From the NCBI RefSeq assembly GCF_000161935.1, contig NZ_GG698804.1, forward strand, positions 99,400 to 163,399: DNA of 64,000 nt, given 5' to 3'. The translations under genes and the position numbers were made by a program. The notes below the pieces were generated by a model. The model ran no database searches, had not been told where the DNA came from, and saw only the letters and a list, made by a program, of their open reading frames with translations. This DNA comes from Limosilactobacillus coleohominis 101-4-CHN. GTDB taxonomy: Bacteria > Bacillota > Bacilli > Lactobacillales > Lactobacillaceae. Of the stretch, positions 17,067-26,671 are shown one piece after another (position 1 is the first letter of the stretch; the number at the start of each line of letters is the position of its first letter).

Positions 17067-18884
17067 TTATTGGACAGTAACGGATTTGGCTAAATTCCGC
17101 GGTTTGTCAACATCCAAGCCCTTCCCTAGGCTAGTGTAGTAAGCTAATAATTGAGCTGGCAGGACACTTAATAAAGGTGTCAAAAGCGGATCAACATCTG
17201 GAATCACAATTGTATCATCTTCCTTTGCGAGATGCCGTGCCGCAATCGTCAACGTATTAGCGCCTCGTGCTTCCGTTTCTTCTAGATTACTGCGGGTTAA
17301 ACCAGCTGTCCGATCCTGGGTAACAATCCCGATTACTGGTGTGTTCTTTTCAATTAAAGCAATTGTCCCGTGCTTCAGTTCCCCAGAAGCAAACCCTTCA
17401 GCTTGGACATAGGAAATTTCCTTCAATTTCAGCGCTGCCTCTAATGAAACAGACCAGTCAATTCCTCGTCCAATGTAAAAGGCGTTCCGTGGCTTTGATA
17501 AGTAATGGGCAGCTAAGGATTCAATCTTGTCTTTGCTGTCAGTAATTGCTTGCATCCCATTGGCCACAATTCCCAATTGCTGTTTTAAAGCAAAGTCTTG
17601 CGCTTCTGGAATCTGTTTAAATTCACCCAAGGCCTTAGCTAAAATTGCTTCGACGGCAATTTGAGCTGTGTAGGCTTTAGTTGAAGCCACCGCAATTTCT
17701 GGGCCAGCGTAAAGCAGGAGAGTATAAGTGGCTTCCCGCGACAACGTCGATTTATCAACATTCGTAATCGTTAAACTTGGCCAGTGATGTTCGTTCACGT
17801 GAACCAGCACTTCTCGACTATCAGCCGTTTCACCACTTTGGGATAGAAAAATGAAGAATGGCTTGTTCGAAAGCAATGGTTGTTCATAAGCAAATTCGGA
17901 AGAAATGTGCACCGTTGTTGGTGTCTTCGTCAGGCGTTCGAACATCCGCGCTCCAATTAATCCAGCATGATAGCTTGTCCCAGCACCAACGATGTAGATG
18001 TGATCAGCATCAGCCATGTCTTGGAGCAACTTTTCGTCTAGTTGTGGTTGATCATCCTTAAAGTACTTTTGCACTAATTTACGCATTACCGCTGGCTGCT
18101 CGTCCACTTCCTTTAACATGTAAAATGGGTAAGCACCCTTATCTGCAGCGCTTGGATCCATATCAACAGTAAAAGTATCCCGTGTTTTTTCATTACCATC
18201 CAAGTCTTCGATCTTAACCGCATCTGGCTTGACGATTACTAATTCGTGATCGTCAATCTCCATAAAACGGTTAGTCTGCTTCAACATTGAAGTGGCATCA
18301 GACCCAACCATATTGTAGCCATCCGCCAATCCAACTAGTAATGGACTCTTGTTTTTAGCTACAAATAATGTATCTGGCTGTTCCCGATCCATCAATACGA
18401 ACGCATAAGATGAGTCCGGACTGATCAACCGAAGCGTCTTCAGCAAAGCTGACTTAGTATCTAAATTATACTTGGTAACAAACTTATCAACGAGCTGCAC
18501 AATGACTTCCGTATCCGTTTGGCTCTTAAATTGAACGTCTTCTAAATAATGATCACGCAGTTGTTGATGGTTTTCAATGACCCCGTTGTGAACTAAGTAG
18601 AAACGGTTGTCGTTGGAGTATTGTGGATGCGCATTAACCTCATTTGGTTCTCCGTGCGTTGCCCACCGTGTGTGCCCAATTCCGGCAGTTCCTTGAACTT
18701 CCGGTGTGAGAGCTTCTTCTAAATTGCTAATCCGTCCTGGACGTTTAACAAGGTAGTCATGACCCTGCTGGTCATTAACATAGATTCCTGCAGAATCATA
18801 GCCACGGTATTCCAACTTTTTTAAACCATTAATTAAAATTGAAACACTATTTTTATTTCCGGTTACACCGACAATTCCACACAT
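17067..18884 (-). CDS. glmS: glutamine--fructose-6-phosphate aminotransferase
   Basis: A 605-residue cytosolic enzyme making glucosamine-6-phosphate, the entry to UDP-GlcNAc and peptidoglycan. The N-terminal glutaminase domain starts MCGIVGV with the catalytic Cys at position 2. GHTRWATHG and the HNGVIEN motif follow. Two SIS domains occupy about 280-600, with SQSGETADS in the first and the C-terminal LAKSVTVQ end. The length is standard. It has its own strong promoter with an ~85-base leader. I looked for glmS-ribozyme core sequence in that leader and saw none. glmM, the next enzyme, lies just upstream but behind a terminator. Confidence 0.97.
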   Translation of the reverse strand: MCGIVGVTGNKNSVSILINGLKKLEYRGYDSAGIYVNDQQGHDYLVKRPGRISNLEEALTPEVQGTAGIGHTRWATHGEPNEVNAHPQYSNDNRFYLVHNGVIENHQQLRDHYLEDVQFKSQTDTEVIVQLVDKFVTKYNLDTKSALLKTLRLISPDSSYAFVLMDREQPDTLFVAKNKSPLLVGLADGYNMVGSDATSMLKQTNRFMEIDDHELVIVKPDAVKIEDLDGNEKTRDTFTVDMDPSAADKGAYPFYMLKEVDEQPAVMRKLVQKYFKDDQPQLDEKLLQDMADADHIYIVGAGTSYHAGLIGARMFERLTKTPTTVHISSEFAYEQPLLSNKPFFIFLSQSGETADSREVLVHVNEHHWPSLTITNVDKSTLSREATYTLLLYAGPEIAVASTKAYTAQIAVEAILAKALGEFKQIPEAQDFALKQQLGIVANGMQAITDSKDKIESLAAHYLSKPRNAFYIGRGIDWSVSLEAALKLKEISYVQAEGFASGELKHGTIALIEKNTPVIGIVTQDRTAGLTRSNLEETEARGANTLTIAARHLAKEDDTIVIPDVDPLLTPLLSVLPAQLLAYYTSLGKGLDVDKPRNLAKSVTVQ

Positions 18885-18977
18885 AATGATGTTCCATCCT
18901 TTGAATTAAAATTCCATAAATTGGTATAGATAACTTCTAACAACCAATTTATCTGTCAACGTTTAGACAATAATAAT

Positions 18978-19006
18978 ATAGTATAGATATTCACAAGGAT
19001 TGTCAA
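18978..19006 (-). promoter_or_regulatory. glmS promoter
   Basis: Consensus TTGACA (19006-19001), a 17-base spacer and TACTAT (18983-18978) on the minus strand. Confidence 0.82.
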
Positions 19007-19088
19007 TGTTTTTTAATAAAATTGGTCTACAATGTCAAACGATTATCATCAAGCCAATTCGTAACTTTTTCACTTCTTTTTCCATATG

Positions 19089-19137
19089 AAAAATGCCCTG
19101 CATTTCGACTAATCCAAACACGGGGCATTATTTTTTT
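19089..19137 (-). terminator. terminator of the cdaA-cdaR-glmM operon
   Basis: AATGCCC ... GGGCATT stem with T run on the minus strand, directly after glmM. Confidence 0.75.
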
Positions 19138-19139
19138 CT

Positions 19140-20492
19140 TTAGACTTCTAGTTCTGCCTTGGCAACCGCTGCAATCTTCATGACATAATCATGAACTAAT
19201 TCTTTAGTTGGCGCCTCAGCCATGATCCGTAACAATGGCTCCGTCCCGCTTGGTCGTACCAAGACCCGGCCATCACCATTCATTTCCGTTTCAACTTCTT
19301 TAATTACTGTTTGTAATTTGTCATTGTTCATTGCGGCTTGCTTGTCAGCAACCCGAATGTTGACTAATTCTTGCGGATAGGTTGTCACATCAGCGGCCAG
19401 TTCAGCAAGACTCTTACCAGTTAACTTCATTACTTGCAGTAATTGCAGTGCAGTCAGCATTCCATCACCAGTTGTATTGTGGTCGAGAAAGATAATATGG
19501 CCAGATTGTTCACCACCAAGGTTATAACCGTTCTTCAACATCTCTTCAACCACATACCGGTCACCAACTTTAGTCTTCACACTCTTCATACCATGTGCTT
19601 CCAGGGCTTTATACATTCCCAAATTACTCATCACTGTTGTTACCACAGTATCCTTCTTCAGACGACCATTTTCATCCATATTCTTACCACAGATGTACAT
19701 GATCTTATCCCCATCGACAATGTTACCTTCGGCATCAACGGCAATACAACGGTCACCGTCACCATCAAAAGCAATTCCCAGATCAGCTTGGTTTTCAACC
19801 ACCGCCTTTTGCAATCCTTCTGGATGCGTTGACCCACAATTTAAATTCGTGTTGAGCCCATCTGGCTGGTCGTTAATTGGTACAAAGTCGACTTCAACAT
19901 CCGCAAAAAGGTTAGAAACAAAGTCACTCGTGGCCCCATTAGCCGCATCAACAACCACCTTGAGCCCATTCAATTCTGTTGAAATCGTTTGTTCAAGGAA
20001 TGACGTGTACTTTAATGCGCCTTCCTTGTAATCTTCAACCACACCTAAGCCATCATCGGAAGGGCGCGGTAAATCATCATTTGGTGCATCAAGAATCTGC
20101 TCAATTTCATACTCTAATTCATCAGAAAGCTTAAAGCCGTCGCTACCAAAGTACTTAATTCCGTTATATTGGATTGGGTTATGAGACGCCGTAATCATTA
20201 CCCCAGCATCCGCTTCTTGGGCCCGAACTAAGTAGGCAACGCCGGGTGTCGTGACCACTCCCAGACGCAGCACTTCGATTCCAACCGAAAGAAGGCCAGC
20301 TACCAAAGCGTTTTCCAACATTTGACCAGAAATTCTAGTATCTCGAGATACTAAAACTTGAGGACGTTTCCGTTCTGAATGACGTGTGAGTACATAACCA
20401 CCAGCACGGCCAACCCGAAACGCTAATTCAGGGCTTAAATCTTTATTTGCAACTCCCCGCACACCATCTGTACCAAAATATTTTAACTTCAT
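19140..20492 (-). CDS. glmM: phosphoglucosamine mutase
   Basis: A 450-residue enzyme converting glucosamine-6-phosphate to glucosamine-1-phosphate for UDP-GlcNAc synthesis. Seen are the N-terminal YFGTDGVRG, the phosphoserine loop [14 protein letters not shown] (catalytic Ser near residue 100), the Mg-binding DGDGDRCI (about 240) and the C-terminal phosphate loop [12 protein letters not shown]. It is the last gene of the conserved cdaA-cdaR-glmM operon, 24 bases after cdaR. GlmM is known to bind and inhibit CdaA in several Firmicutes, so the linkage joins wall synthesis to c-di-AMP. Confidence 0.97.
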   Translation of the reverse strand: MKLKYFGTDGVRGVANKDLSPELAFRVGRAGGYVLTRHSERKRPQVLVSRDTRISGQMLENALVAGLLSVGIEVLRLGVVTTPGVAYLVRAQEADAGVMITASHNPIQYNGIKYFGSDGFKLSDELEYEIEQILDAPNDDLPRPSDDGLGVVEDYKEGALKYTSFLEQTISTELNGLKVVVDAANGATSDFVSNLFADVEVDFVPINDQPDGLNTNLNCGSTHPEGLQKAVVENQADLGIAFDGDGDRCIAVDAEGNIVDGDKIMYICGKNMDENGRLKKDTVVTTVMSNLGMYKALEAHGMKSVKTKVGDRYVVEEMLKNGYNLGGEQSGHIIFLDHNTTGDGMLTALQLLQVMKLTGKSLAELAADVTTYPQELVNIRVADKQAAMNNDKLQTVIKEVETEMNGDGRVLVRPSGTEPLLRIMAEAPTKELVHDYVMKIAAVAKAELEV

Positions 20493-20516
20493 TCGTTTAC
20501 TCCTATCTAAAGTTGA

Positions 20517-21350
20517 TTAATCATTACTACTTGCACTGCTGGATGAGCTCTCCATATTTGAAGAACTATCATTATCGCTGTTCGAACTAGCACTATTACT
20601 ACTGCTGCTGGAACTAGTTGGCTCATTATTGCCTTGTTTTGAAACAGGAACTTCCACATTGATCGAACTTGGCATAATCACAACGTTAACTGTCCGGCCC
20701 TTTTTGTCAACCGCTTGCAGTGTAACCTGCCGGCTAAAGTTACCGTGGGCGTCCCTTGGCACGTCAACGTATGCAATCACCCGAGCAACGCGCTTTACTT
20801 GGTTCCGGGCACCAGTGATTTGCACCGTCTTCAAAGCTGGTCGTGGAGTACCAACATGGTAATTACCATCCACTGACTTTGAATTCAGCCGAACGTCGAC
20901 TGGTGCGGTGACCGTACTCCGTGGCTGGATATTGACTTTAATTTGTTGCGGCTTAATCGTAGAGCGCAACTCTGAATTCAGTCCACTCTCCTTTAAGGTT
21001 ACGGTATGAGTACCGATCCCCAACTTCGTTAAATCAGCGTAAACTTTAAAATTCTGGGTATTTGATACCGTCGTTACCATTGCAGATGGGCCCGAGACGC
21101 GGACCTTTACATATTGCGGATAACCAGTTACCACATACTTTTGCGAGTTCATTTTTAACTCCAGTGGCATTCGGATACTCATCGTTTTATTTGACATGAG
21201 AGCATTCCCACTATCTGATCCCCGGGTCGTTTGGCGTAAAAAACCATTTTTCTCACTATTGACATACATAAAAAGAAAAATAGCCAAGATTAATGAGGCA
21301 ATTCGCATAAACCAAACGCTACCAAAGATTGAACCTTTTTTACCGTTCAC
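20517..21350 (-). CDS. cdaR: CdaR, YbbR-domain regulator of diadenylate cyclase
   Basis: A 277-residue exported, membrane-anchored protein. It has one N-terminal helix (WFMRIASLILAIFLFMYVN) followed by about three YbbR repeats (around residues 55-135, 135-210 and 215-240) and a C-terminal Ser/Asn-rich low-complexity tail from about residue 245. CdaR modulates CdaA. The start overlaps the cdaA 3' end by 11 bases, so the two are translationally coupled. The serine-rich tail is probably a disordered surface extension. Confidence 0.92.
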   Translation of the reverse strand: MNGKKGSIFGSVWFMRIASLILAIFLFMYVNSEKNGFLRQTTRGSDSGNALMSNKTMSIRMPLELKMNSQKYVVTGYPQYVKVRVSGPSAMVTTVSNTQNFKVYADLTKLGIGTHTVTLKESGLNSELRSTIKPQQIKVNIQPRSTVTAPVDVRLNSKSVDGNYHVGTPRPALKTVQITGARNQVKRVARVIAYVDVPRDAHGNFSRQVTLQAVDKKGRTVNVVIMPSSINVEVPVSKQGNNEPTSSSSSSNSASSNSDNDSSSNMESSSSSASSND

Positions 21351-22191
21351 TATGCTTCCCTCCTTGCCAATGAATCTTAGTTAATAAATAACCGAATAAT
21401 CCACGATCCTTATGTTCTTCCTTCTTTTTATAAAGATGTGCCCGCATAAACTTCAAGTAATCTTTCTGCGACATATTGCGGAGTAGTTCATTATCTTTTG
21501 TAATGGAAACTTCCCCTGTCTCTTCAGAGATCACAATTGTCAGAGCATCAGTGACTTCACTAATCCCAACCGCTGCACGGTGACGAGTCCCCAATTCTTT
21601 TGGAATCAGCTTACTGTCTGAGAGTGGCAGATAAGCAGCTGCAACAGCGATCCGGTTGTTCTTGATAATCACCGCACCATCATGCAGTGGTGTGTTAGGA
21701 ATAAACGTATTGATTAAGAGCGCACCAGTAATATCTGCGTCCATTGGAATTCCGGTCTCAATATATTCTTCCAATCCGGTATCCATTTGAATACTAATCA
21801 AGGCACCAATCCGCCGTTTGGACATATACTGAATTGCTTGATCAAGCTGCTTAATCATTTCTTCTTCTTGCTCGTTGGCTGTCTTGTTCCGGGCAAACAA
21901 CGTGCCCCGGCCCAAATGTTCCAGCCCCCGGCGAATTTCTGGCTGAAAAATTACGACAATCGCGATGACACCCCAGTTAATAACCTGGTCCATTAACCAA
22001 GAAACGGTACTCAAACCAACATACCAACTGACGATCTTAATTAGGATAATCACCAGAATCCCCTTAAAAAGTTGGATGGCTCGTGTACCACGAATGAGCA
22101 TAATTAGCTCATAGATTAAAAACCAAATGACTAGGATATCGATTAAGTTAATCAAGTTTCGCCACGTTAATAAAGTAGCGATTGTTTGCAT
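21340..22191 (-). CDS. cdaA: diadenylate cyclase CdaA
   Basis: A 283-residue membrane enzyme that makes cyclic di-AMP from two ATP. There are three N-terminal membrane helices (to about residue 85) and then the DAC domain with the DGA motif TPLHDGAVII and the RHR motif GTRHRAAVGISE, both essential in the family. It is the first gene of cdaA-cdaR-glmM. c-di-AMP controls potassium and osmolyte transport and wall homeostasis. Confidence 0.96.
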   Translation of the reverse strand: MQTIATLLTWRNLINLIDILVIWFLIYELIMLIRGTRAIQLFKGILVIILIKIVSWYVGLSTVSWLMDQVINWGVIAIVVIFQPEIRRGLEHLGRGTLFARNKTANEQEEEMIKQLDQAIQYMSKRRIGALISIQMDTGLEEYIETGIPMDADITGALLINTFIPNTPLHDGAVIIKNNRIAVAAAYLPLSDSKLIPKELGTRHRAAVGISEVTDALTIVISEETGEVSITKDNELLRNMSQKDYLKFMRAHLYKKKEEHKDRGLFGYLLTKIHWQGGKHSER

Positions 22192-22224
22192 TGAACTAAC
22201 CCTCCGATCCTAAACTACCGTTTA

Positions 22225-22252
22225 ATTATATCATCTTCATCACCGAGCGCAA
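22225..22252 (-). promoter_or_regulatory. promoter of cdaA-cdaR-glmM
   Basis: TTGCGC (22252-22247), a 16-base spacer and TATAAT (22230-22225) on the minus strand, about 35 bases before the cdaA start. Confidence 0.7.
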
Positions 22253-22268
22253 TTATCGTAAAATCACT

Positions 22269-22295
22269 TTGTTTCACGTCACCGTCCGTTATAAT
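22269..22295 (+). promoter_or_regulatory. promoter of the DUF1361 gene
   Basis: A perfect TATAAT at 22290-22295 with a poor TTGTTT at 22269-22274. The expected start site (about 22302) falls on or just before the first possible start codon at 22303. Confidence 0.5.
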
Positions 22296-22302
22296 AGTCA
22301 CT

Positions 22303-22986
22303 ATGAGAGCAAAGGACGTGATTACAATTCAAACAACTCGTTTTTCTTACCGCTGGCAGCTGAGGGGGTTCTTCTTCCTGTGGATCATCTTTTTAAAGCT
22401 GGTCATGAAAGCTCCGTATAATTTTATGGCTTTTAATACTTTCTTAGGTTACATTCCCATTGAAATTAGCTTTCATTTGCCAAGACTCGCTGATCGACGG
22501 TCACTACTATTCTGGTTAACGTCATTAATCTGGCTGCTTTTCTATCCAAACGCCCCATACGTTTTAACGGACCTCTTCCATCTTTCCTGGTTGCATCCAC
22601 ATACCAATGTCAGTGGGATTTTAAAATCGACGCCATCAATTTGGTTAATTTTTGCCATCATGATCATTAGCGCATTTTGTTGTGTATTGATTGGCTCACT
22701 AGAATTACTGAATACCAGCGGATTAATTGCAAAGGTATTGGCACCCCATTATCCACAACTTCGTTACCTTTTAATGGTCATCTTTGCAACCTGCTCAAGT
22801 ATTGGAATCTATATCGGTCGATTTCTCCGGCTGCATTCCATCTACATGCTCATCACCCCTAGCTGGTTCTGGCGACAAATTTTATCTGTAATGACGTGGA
22901 ACGCCTGTCAGTTCATTATAATTTTAACTGTTCTCCAGTTAATCATCTGTTGGTTTGTTCACCTATTGCTCGTATTACGAAATTAA
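22303..22986 (+). CDS. DUF1361 membrane protein
   Basis: About 227 residues with six hydrophobic helices. LIWLLFYPNAPYVLTDLFHL is the hallmark of the DUF1361 family, whose function is unknown. The start is uncertain. The ATG at 22303 lies only about 7 bases after a TATAAT, which would leave almost no leader, while AAAGGACGTGATT inside the first codons closely matches the full ribosome-binding consensus and would serve an ATT codon at 22327. Divergent from cdaA. Confidence 0.8.
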   Translation: MRAKDVITIQTTRFSYRWQLRGFFFLWIIFLKLVMKAPYNFMAFNTFLGYIPIEISFHLPRLADRRSLLFWLTSLIWLLFYPNAPYVLTDLFHLSWLHPHTNVSGILKSTPSIWLIFAIMIISAFCCVLIGSLELLNTSGLIAKVLAPHYPQLRYLLMVIFATCSSIGIYIGRFLRLHSIYMLITPSWFWRQILSVMTWNACQFIIILTVLQLIICWFVHLLLVLRN

Positions 22987-23027
22987 AAATGACGATGTCA
23001 TAATAAATATTTCTAACATAAAATACG

Positions 23028-23072
23028 AATAGGGCTCCAGTGCTCGGTAAACCGAACTCTGGAGCCCTATTT
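23028..23072. repeat. dispersed hairpin element, copy 1 (also a two-way terminator)
   Basis: AATAGGGCTCCAG ... CTGGAGCCCTATT outer stem with an inner CGGT aa ACCG hairpin, between the DUF1361 gene and murB. The same layout recurs at 36664-36709 with compensating base changes in the stem. Confidence 0.75.
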
Positions 23073-23149
23073 ATGCTCTCTAAAAACTAACTACGTCTCA
23101 ACGTGATGAGAAGCAGAAACCAATGATGGATTCTGTTTCGTTCACTTTT

Positions 23150-24046
23150 CTAATCCCGGCCAATAATCCGGACTTCTGTTTCCAAATCAACACCAAATTT
23201 TTCCTTAACCGTTGCTTGAACATGATGAATAACGTTCAAGTAATCCGTTGCCGTTCCATGATTGATATTCACAATAAAACCAGCATGCTTTTTAGAAACC
23301 TGGGCCCCGCCTGATGTGTAACCTTGTAAACCAGCATCATGAATCAATTTACCGGCGAAATAACCTTTCGGCCGTTTAAAAACACTCCCGCATGATGGCA
23401 GGTCTAATGGTTGCTTGGCTGCCCGGCGCGCATTTAAATCATCCATTTCCGCCTTAATTGCCGTAAAATCACCTGGTTGTAAGGCGAAGTCGGCAGATAA
23501 CACAATTAAATGCTGGTCCTGGACTGCACTATGTCGATAGCCGAAATCAAGTGCTTGATTATCTAAATCAAAGATTTCACCCGTCCGGTTCATCACCGTT
23601 GCTTTGGCAACTGCATTTTTTGTTTCGCCACCATAAGCCCCGGCGTTCATAAAAACAGCACCACCGACACTCCCCGGGATTCCAGCAGCAAATTCAATCC
23701 CGCTCAAGGAGTGGTCGCGAGCAACTTTTGTGACTTCGATATACGCCGCACCAGCGTCAGCGGTAACCGTTTGGCCATGAACGGTAATGGACTTCATTGC
23801 CGTTAAAATTAACACTAATCCAGCAATGCCACCATCTTTAACAATTAGATTGCTGGCGTTACCCAGCACCATAATTGGTAAGTCATGTCCCTTAGCAAAA
23901 GTTACCAATTGCCGAACTTGATCAACATTCTTCGGAAATGCGACCCAATCGGCTGGGCCTCCCGTATGAGTAAAGGTATATTTTGCTAATGGTTCATTCT
24001 CTTTAATATCGATTTCTGGAAAACGTGTCTTAATATTTTCAGCCAT
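23150..24046 (-). CDS. murB: UDP-N-acetylenolpyruvoylglucosamine reductase
   Basis: A 298-residue FAD enzyme that reduces enolpyruvyl-UDP-GlcNAc to UDP-MurNAc with NADPH. It is the type IIb form: [14 protein letters not shown] near residue 27, the FAD-binding [14 protein letters not shown], the [18 protein letters not shown] block around residue 125, [10 protein letters not shown] with the proton-donor Ser and the final helix with Glu in ETEVRIIG. Single gene. Normal length. Confidence 0.95.
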   Translation of the reverse strand: MAENIKTRFPEIDIKENEPLAKYTFTHTGGPADWVAFPKNVDQVRQLVTFAKGHDLPIMVLGNASNLIVKDGGIAGLVLILTAMKSITVHGQTVTADAGAAYIEVTKVARDHSLSGIEFAAGIPGSVGGAVFMNAGAYGGETKNAVAKATVMNRTGEIFDLDNQALDFGYRHSAVQDQHLIVLSADFALQPGDFTAIKAEMDDLNARRAAKQPLDLPSCGSVFKRPKGYFAGKLIHDAGLQGYTSGGAQVSKKHAGFIVNINHGTATDYLNVIHHVQATVKEKFGVDLETEVRIIGRD

Positions 24047-24141
24047 TTTTAATCGTCCTTTGTTTGTTGATATTTAATATTGTATCATTATAAAATTAGA
24101 TTTAAAAACAATTCCACATCATGACTGGAGGTCTTTGAACT

Positions 24142-24678
24142 TTGAATTTTATTGCCATGGACTTTGAAACTGCTAGTCCAAAAAGATATAGTGCATGCTC
24201 GTTATCGCTGGCGATTGTACGAGATAATCAAATCGTTGATGAATTTTATTCATTGATTAATCCCCAAACACCCTTTAATTGGCGAAATATTCAAATTCAC
24301 GGCATTCATGAACGTGATGTAGCAAATGCCCCCATCTTTCCTGAAGTATGGAAACATATTGCGCCATTCTATACTCCAGATAAATTAGTTATTGCTCATA
24401 ATGCCACTTTCGATAATAGTGTTTTGAAAAACACCTTGGAACATTACAAGATCACACCACCAGCCTACCAAACTCTCGATACCCTGCGCACTAGTCAAAA
24501 GCTCTTGCCGCGATTACCTAATCACAAATTAAATACGGTGGCTGATGCATTAAAGATTGAGCTAAATCATCACCACAATGCTTTAGATGATGCCCAAGCA
24601 TGTGCTGACATTCTCATTAATCAGGTCGAACAGTTTGGCCCAAGTCGATTAAAACCATTTGTTAAAATGCTCGGCTAA
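24142..24678 (+). CDS. DnaQ-like 3'-5' exonuclease
   Basis: A 178-residue DEDD exonuclease related to the proofreading subunit of DNA polymerase III. ExoI is MDFETAS (Asp-x-Glu), ExoII is HNATFDNSVL and ExoIII is HHNALDDAQACA (DEDDh type). The gene appears to begin with TTG at 24142, with GGAGG ten bases upstream. Soluble, stand-alone, so probably a repair or RNA/DNA trimming exonuclease rather than a polymerase subunit. Confidence 0.85.
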   Translation: MNFIAMDFETASPKRYSACSLSLAIVRDNQIVDEFYSLINPQTPFNWRNIQIHGIHERDVANAPIFPEVWKHIAPFYTPDKLVIAHNATFDNSVLKNTLEHYKITPPAYQTLDTLRTSQKLLPRLPNHKLNTVADALKIELNHHHNALDDAQACADILINQVEQFGPSRLKPFVKMLG

Positions 24679-24735
24679 AAAATGCCACAGAACTTCAATT
24701 GCTTTTTTGCAAGTTAAAGTTCCGTGGCATTTTCT
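24677..24735. terminator. bidirectional terminator
   Basis: AAAATGCCAC ... GTGGCATTTT with inner GAACTT/AAGTTC pairing, between converging genes. Confidence 0.82.
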
Positions 24736-25244
24736 TAATGATTTACAAATTCCATCAGAATGACGTCTTGCTGTATCCTACGACTATCTTTATGGGAGGC
24801 CGTACTCGTTTGAATAAAACCTAACTTTTGATATAAATGACGGGCTCGTGAATTATTTTTGAAAACATCCAACACTAAATGGGCTAACGAACTATAGTTT
24901 TGAAACCAATAAATCGCTTCATTCACTAGGAGAGTGCCAATCCCATGATTCCAATACTTTTTCAGGACTGCAACCCCTAATTCACCTGCGTTTGCTTCTT
25001 CATCAACCTTTGTAATTGTGACGATACCGACTGGTTCTTGATCCAGCACTGCCAGTAATACTAAACAATCACTGCGAACACTCATCTCGTGAAGAGCAGC
25101 CTGTTCGTCAGCCACCGTTAACGACGATAGATGGTCAATCATAACCACTGCCGTTTCGCGATTAATTTGTCGTAGAAGCTGTAATACTGCCTTGGCATCT
25201 TCAGTCACTGCCATTTTGAGCGTTACTTCTTTGGTATCGCTCAT
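24735..25244 (-). CDS. GNAT-family N-acetyltransferase
   Basis: A 169-residue acetyl-CoA-dependent acetyltransferase. The core shows the beta4 strand GELGVAVLKKYWNHGIGTLLV with the Q/RxxGxG/A pyrophosphate loop modified to WNHGIG, and the C-terminal NNSRARHLYQKLGF. Its ATG overlaps the tsaE stop by four bases, so it is the last gene of ung-pta-tsaE-GNAT. The position after tsaE is where a RimI-type enzyme often sits, but this sequence looks more like a general GNAT. Substrate unknown. Confidence 0.85.
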   Translation of the reverse strand: MSDTKEVTLKMAVTEDAKAVLQLLRQINRETAVVMIDHLSSLTVADEQAALHEMSVRSDCLVLLAVLDQEPVGIVTITKVDEEANAGELGVAVLKKYWNHGIGTLLVNEAIYWFQNYSSLAHLVLDVFKNNSRARHLYQKLGFIQTSTASHKDSRRIQQDVILMEFVNH

Positions 25245-25693
25245 AGTGCATCCACCATTTTGATAAAATGATCGCCCCGCGGTTCAAAAGTCAGTACTCG
25301 ACTATTTTCATCATCGGTCCGACGAAACGTAATGGCCAAAAATTCATCAGGCAACTCCTCTTCAGCAAATTGTGCCCACTCGACCACGCTGACACCGTCG
25401 CCATCAAAATACTCATCCAATCCTAAATCTTCAGCTCCACCATTCTCCAGTCGGTAAGCATCCATATGGTAGAGTGGTAGCCGCCCATCCTGATATTCGC
25501 GAATAATGGTAAAGGTCGGACTCTTAATAACTTCACTAACACCAAGTCCCTTGGCAATCCCCTTCGTAAAAGTGGTCTTACCAGCACCTAAATCACCATT
25601 TAAAACAATCACGTCTCCAGCATGCAGAAATGGCGCCATTTTATCGCCTAAGGCAATGGTGTCTTCACGACTATTTAATGTGATTCGTTTCAT
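25241..25693 (-). CDS. tsaE: tRNA threonylcarbamoyladenosine biosynthesis ATPase TsaE
   Basis: A 150-residue P-loop ATPase of the TsaBDE complex that makes the t6A37 modification of ANN-decoding tRNAs. Walker A is LNGDLGAGKTTFTKG near residue 37; SPTFTIIREY and HMDAYRL are family motifs. The start is the ATG at 25693 (MKRITLNSRED), one base after the pta stop, giving tight coupling; a longer reading frame upstream only overlaps pta. Confidence 0.93.
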   Translation of the reverse strand: MKRITLNSREDTIALGDKMAPFLHAGDVIVLNGDLGAGKTTFTKGIAKGLGVSEVIKSPTFTIIREYQDGRLPLYHMDAYRLENGGAEDLGLDEYFDGDGVSVVEWAQFAEEELPDEFLAITFRRTDDENSRVLTFEPRGDHFIKMVDAL

Positions 25694-25694
25694 A

Positions 25695-26660
25695 CTAATC
25701 AACCTGGGCTGCTGTGATAATTGCGACTTTGTAAACTTCGTCTTCGTTGGTACCCCGGGAAAGGTCAGCCACCGGTGCATTCAAGCCTTGTAAAATTGGT
25801 CCAACTGCTTCAAACCCGCCAAACCGTTGCGCAATCTTATAACCGATATTTCCAGCCTCCAAACTTGGAAAGATAAAGACATTCGCGTGACCAGCCACCT
25901 TTGAATCGGGAGCCTTCAATTGACCAACCGTCGGTACAAATGCTGCATCAAATTGTAATTCACCATCCACAGCTAATTCTGGTGCTTGTTTGTGAACCAG
26001 TTGGGTAGCTTCTGCAACCTTTGTAACCATCTCACCCTTGGCAGATCCCTTGGTGGAGAAGCTCAGCATGGCCACTTTTGGATCAAGTCCAAATAACTTC
26101 GCCGTATGAGCACTTTCCATCGCTACTTCTGCCATCGTTGGTGCGTCCAGTTCAATATTAATGGCACAATCAGCGAAAACATAGCGTTCTGCACCCTTTT
26201 GCATAATGAATGCACCACTAATCCGCTTGGTCCCAGGTTTAGTCTTAATAATTTGCAAAGCTGGACGAACCGTATCACCAGTGGCGTGAACAGCGCCAGA
26301 AACCATCCCGTCCACTTTTCCCATGTACACTAACATCGTGGCAAAGTAACTAACGTCTTCCAACATTTGGTCCACTTGTTCTGGGGTATTCTTACCCTTC
26401 CGCCGTTCTAACAATGCATCATGCATCGCTTGCTTATCATAAGTTGCCGGATCGATAATCTCAATTCCAGTTAAGTTCCAACCGTGATCCTTAGCAACTT
26501 GTCCTAAATCGGCTTCGTTACCAAGTAGAATTGGTTGTAAAATTCCGTCATTATGCAGACGAATCGCTGCACCCATGATTCGTTCATCATTACCTTCTGG
26601 GAAAACAATCGTCCGTTGTTGTCCTTTTAAATCATTGGCTAGTTTTTCAAAAATATCCAT
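25695..26660 (-). CDS. pta: phosphate acetyltransferase
   Basis: A 321-residue enzyme that exchanges acetyl-CoA and acetyl phosphate. In lactic acid bacteria it works at the acetate branch with acetate kinase. MVYMGKVDGMVSGAVHATGDTVRPALQ and the MLSFSTKGSA region are characteristic, as is the C-terminal RGTNEDEVYKVAII. Short Pta form without the regulatory N-terminal domain. Second gene of a compact operon (11 bases after ung). Confidence 0.95.
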   Translation of the reverse strand: MDIFEKLANDLKGQQRTIVFPEGNDERIMGAAIRLHNDGILQPILLGNEADLGQVAKDHGWNLTGIEIIDPATYDKQAMHDALLERRKGKNTPEQVDQMLEDVSYFATMLVYMGKVDGMVSGAVHATGDTVRPALQIIKTKPGTKRISGAFIMQKGAERYVFADCAINIELDAPTMAEVAMESAHTAKLFGLDPKVAMLSFSTKGSAKGEMVTKVAEATQLVHKQAPELAVDGELQFDAAFVPTVGQLKAPDSKVAGHANVFIFPSLEAGNIGYKIAQRFGGFEAVGPILQGLNAPVADLSRGTNEDEVYKVAIITAAQVD

Positions 26661-26671
26661 GATATCTCCTC

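Noticed and set aside
18885-19000. glmS ribozyme in the glmS leader
   Set aside because: The ~85-base leader is too short and lacks the conserved core bases.
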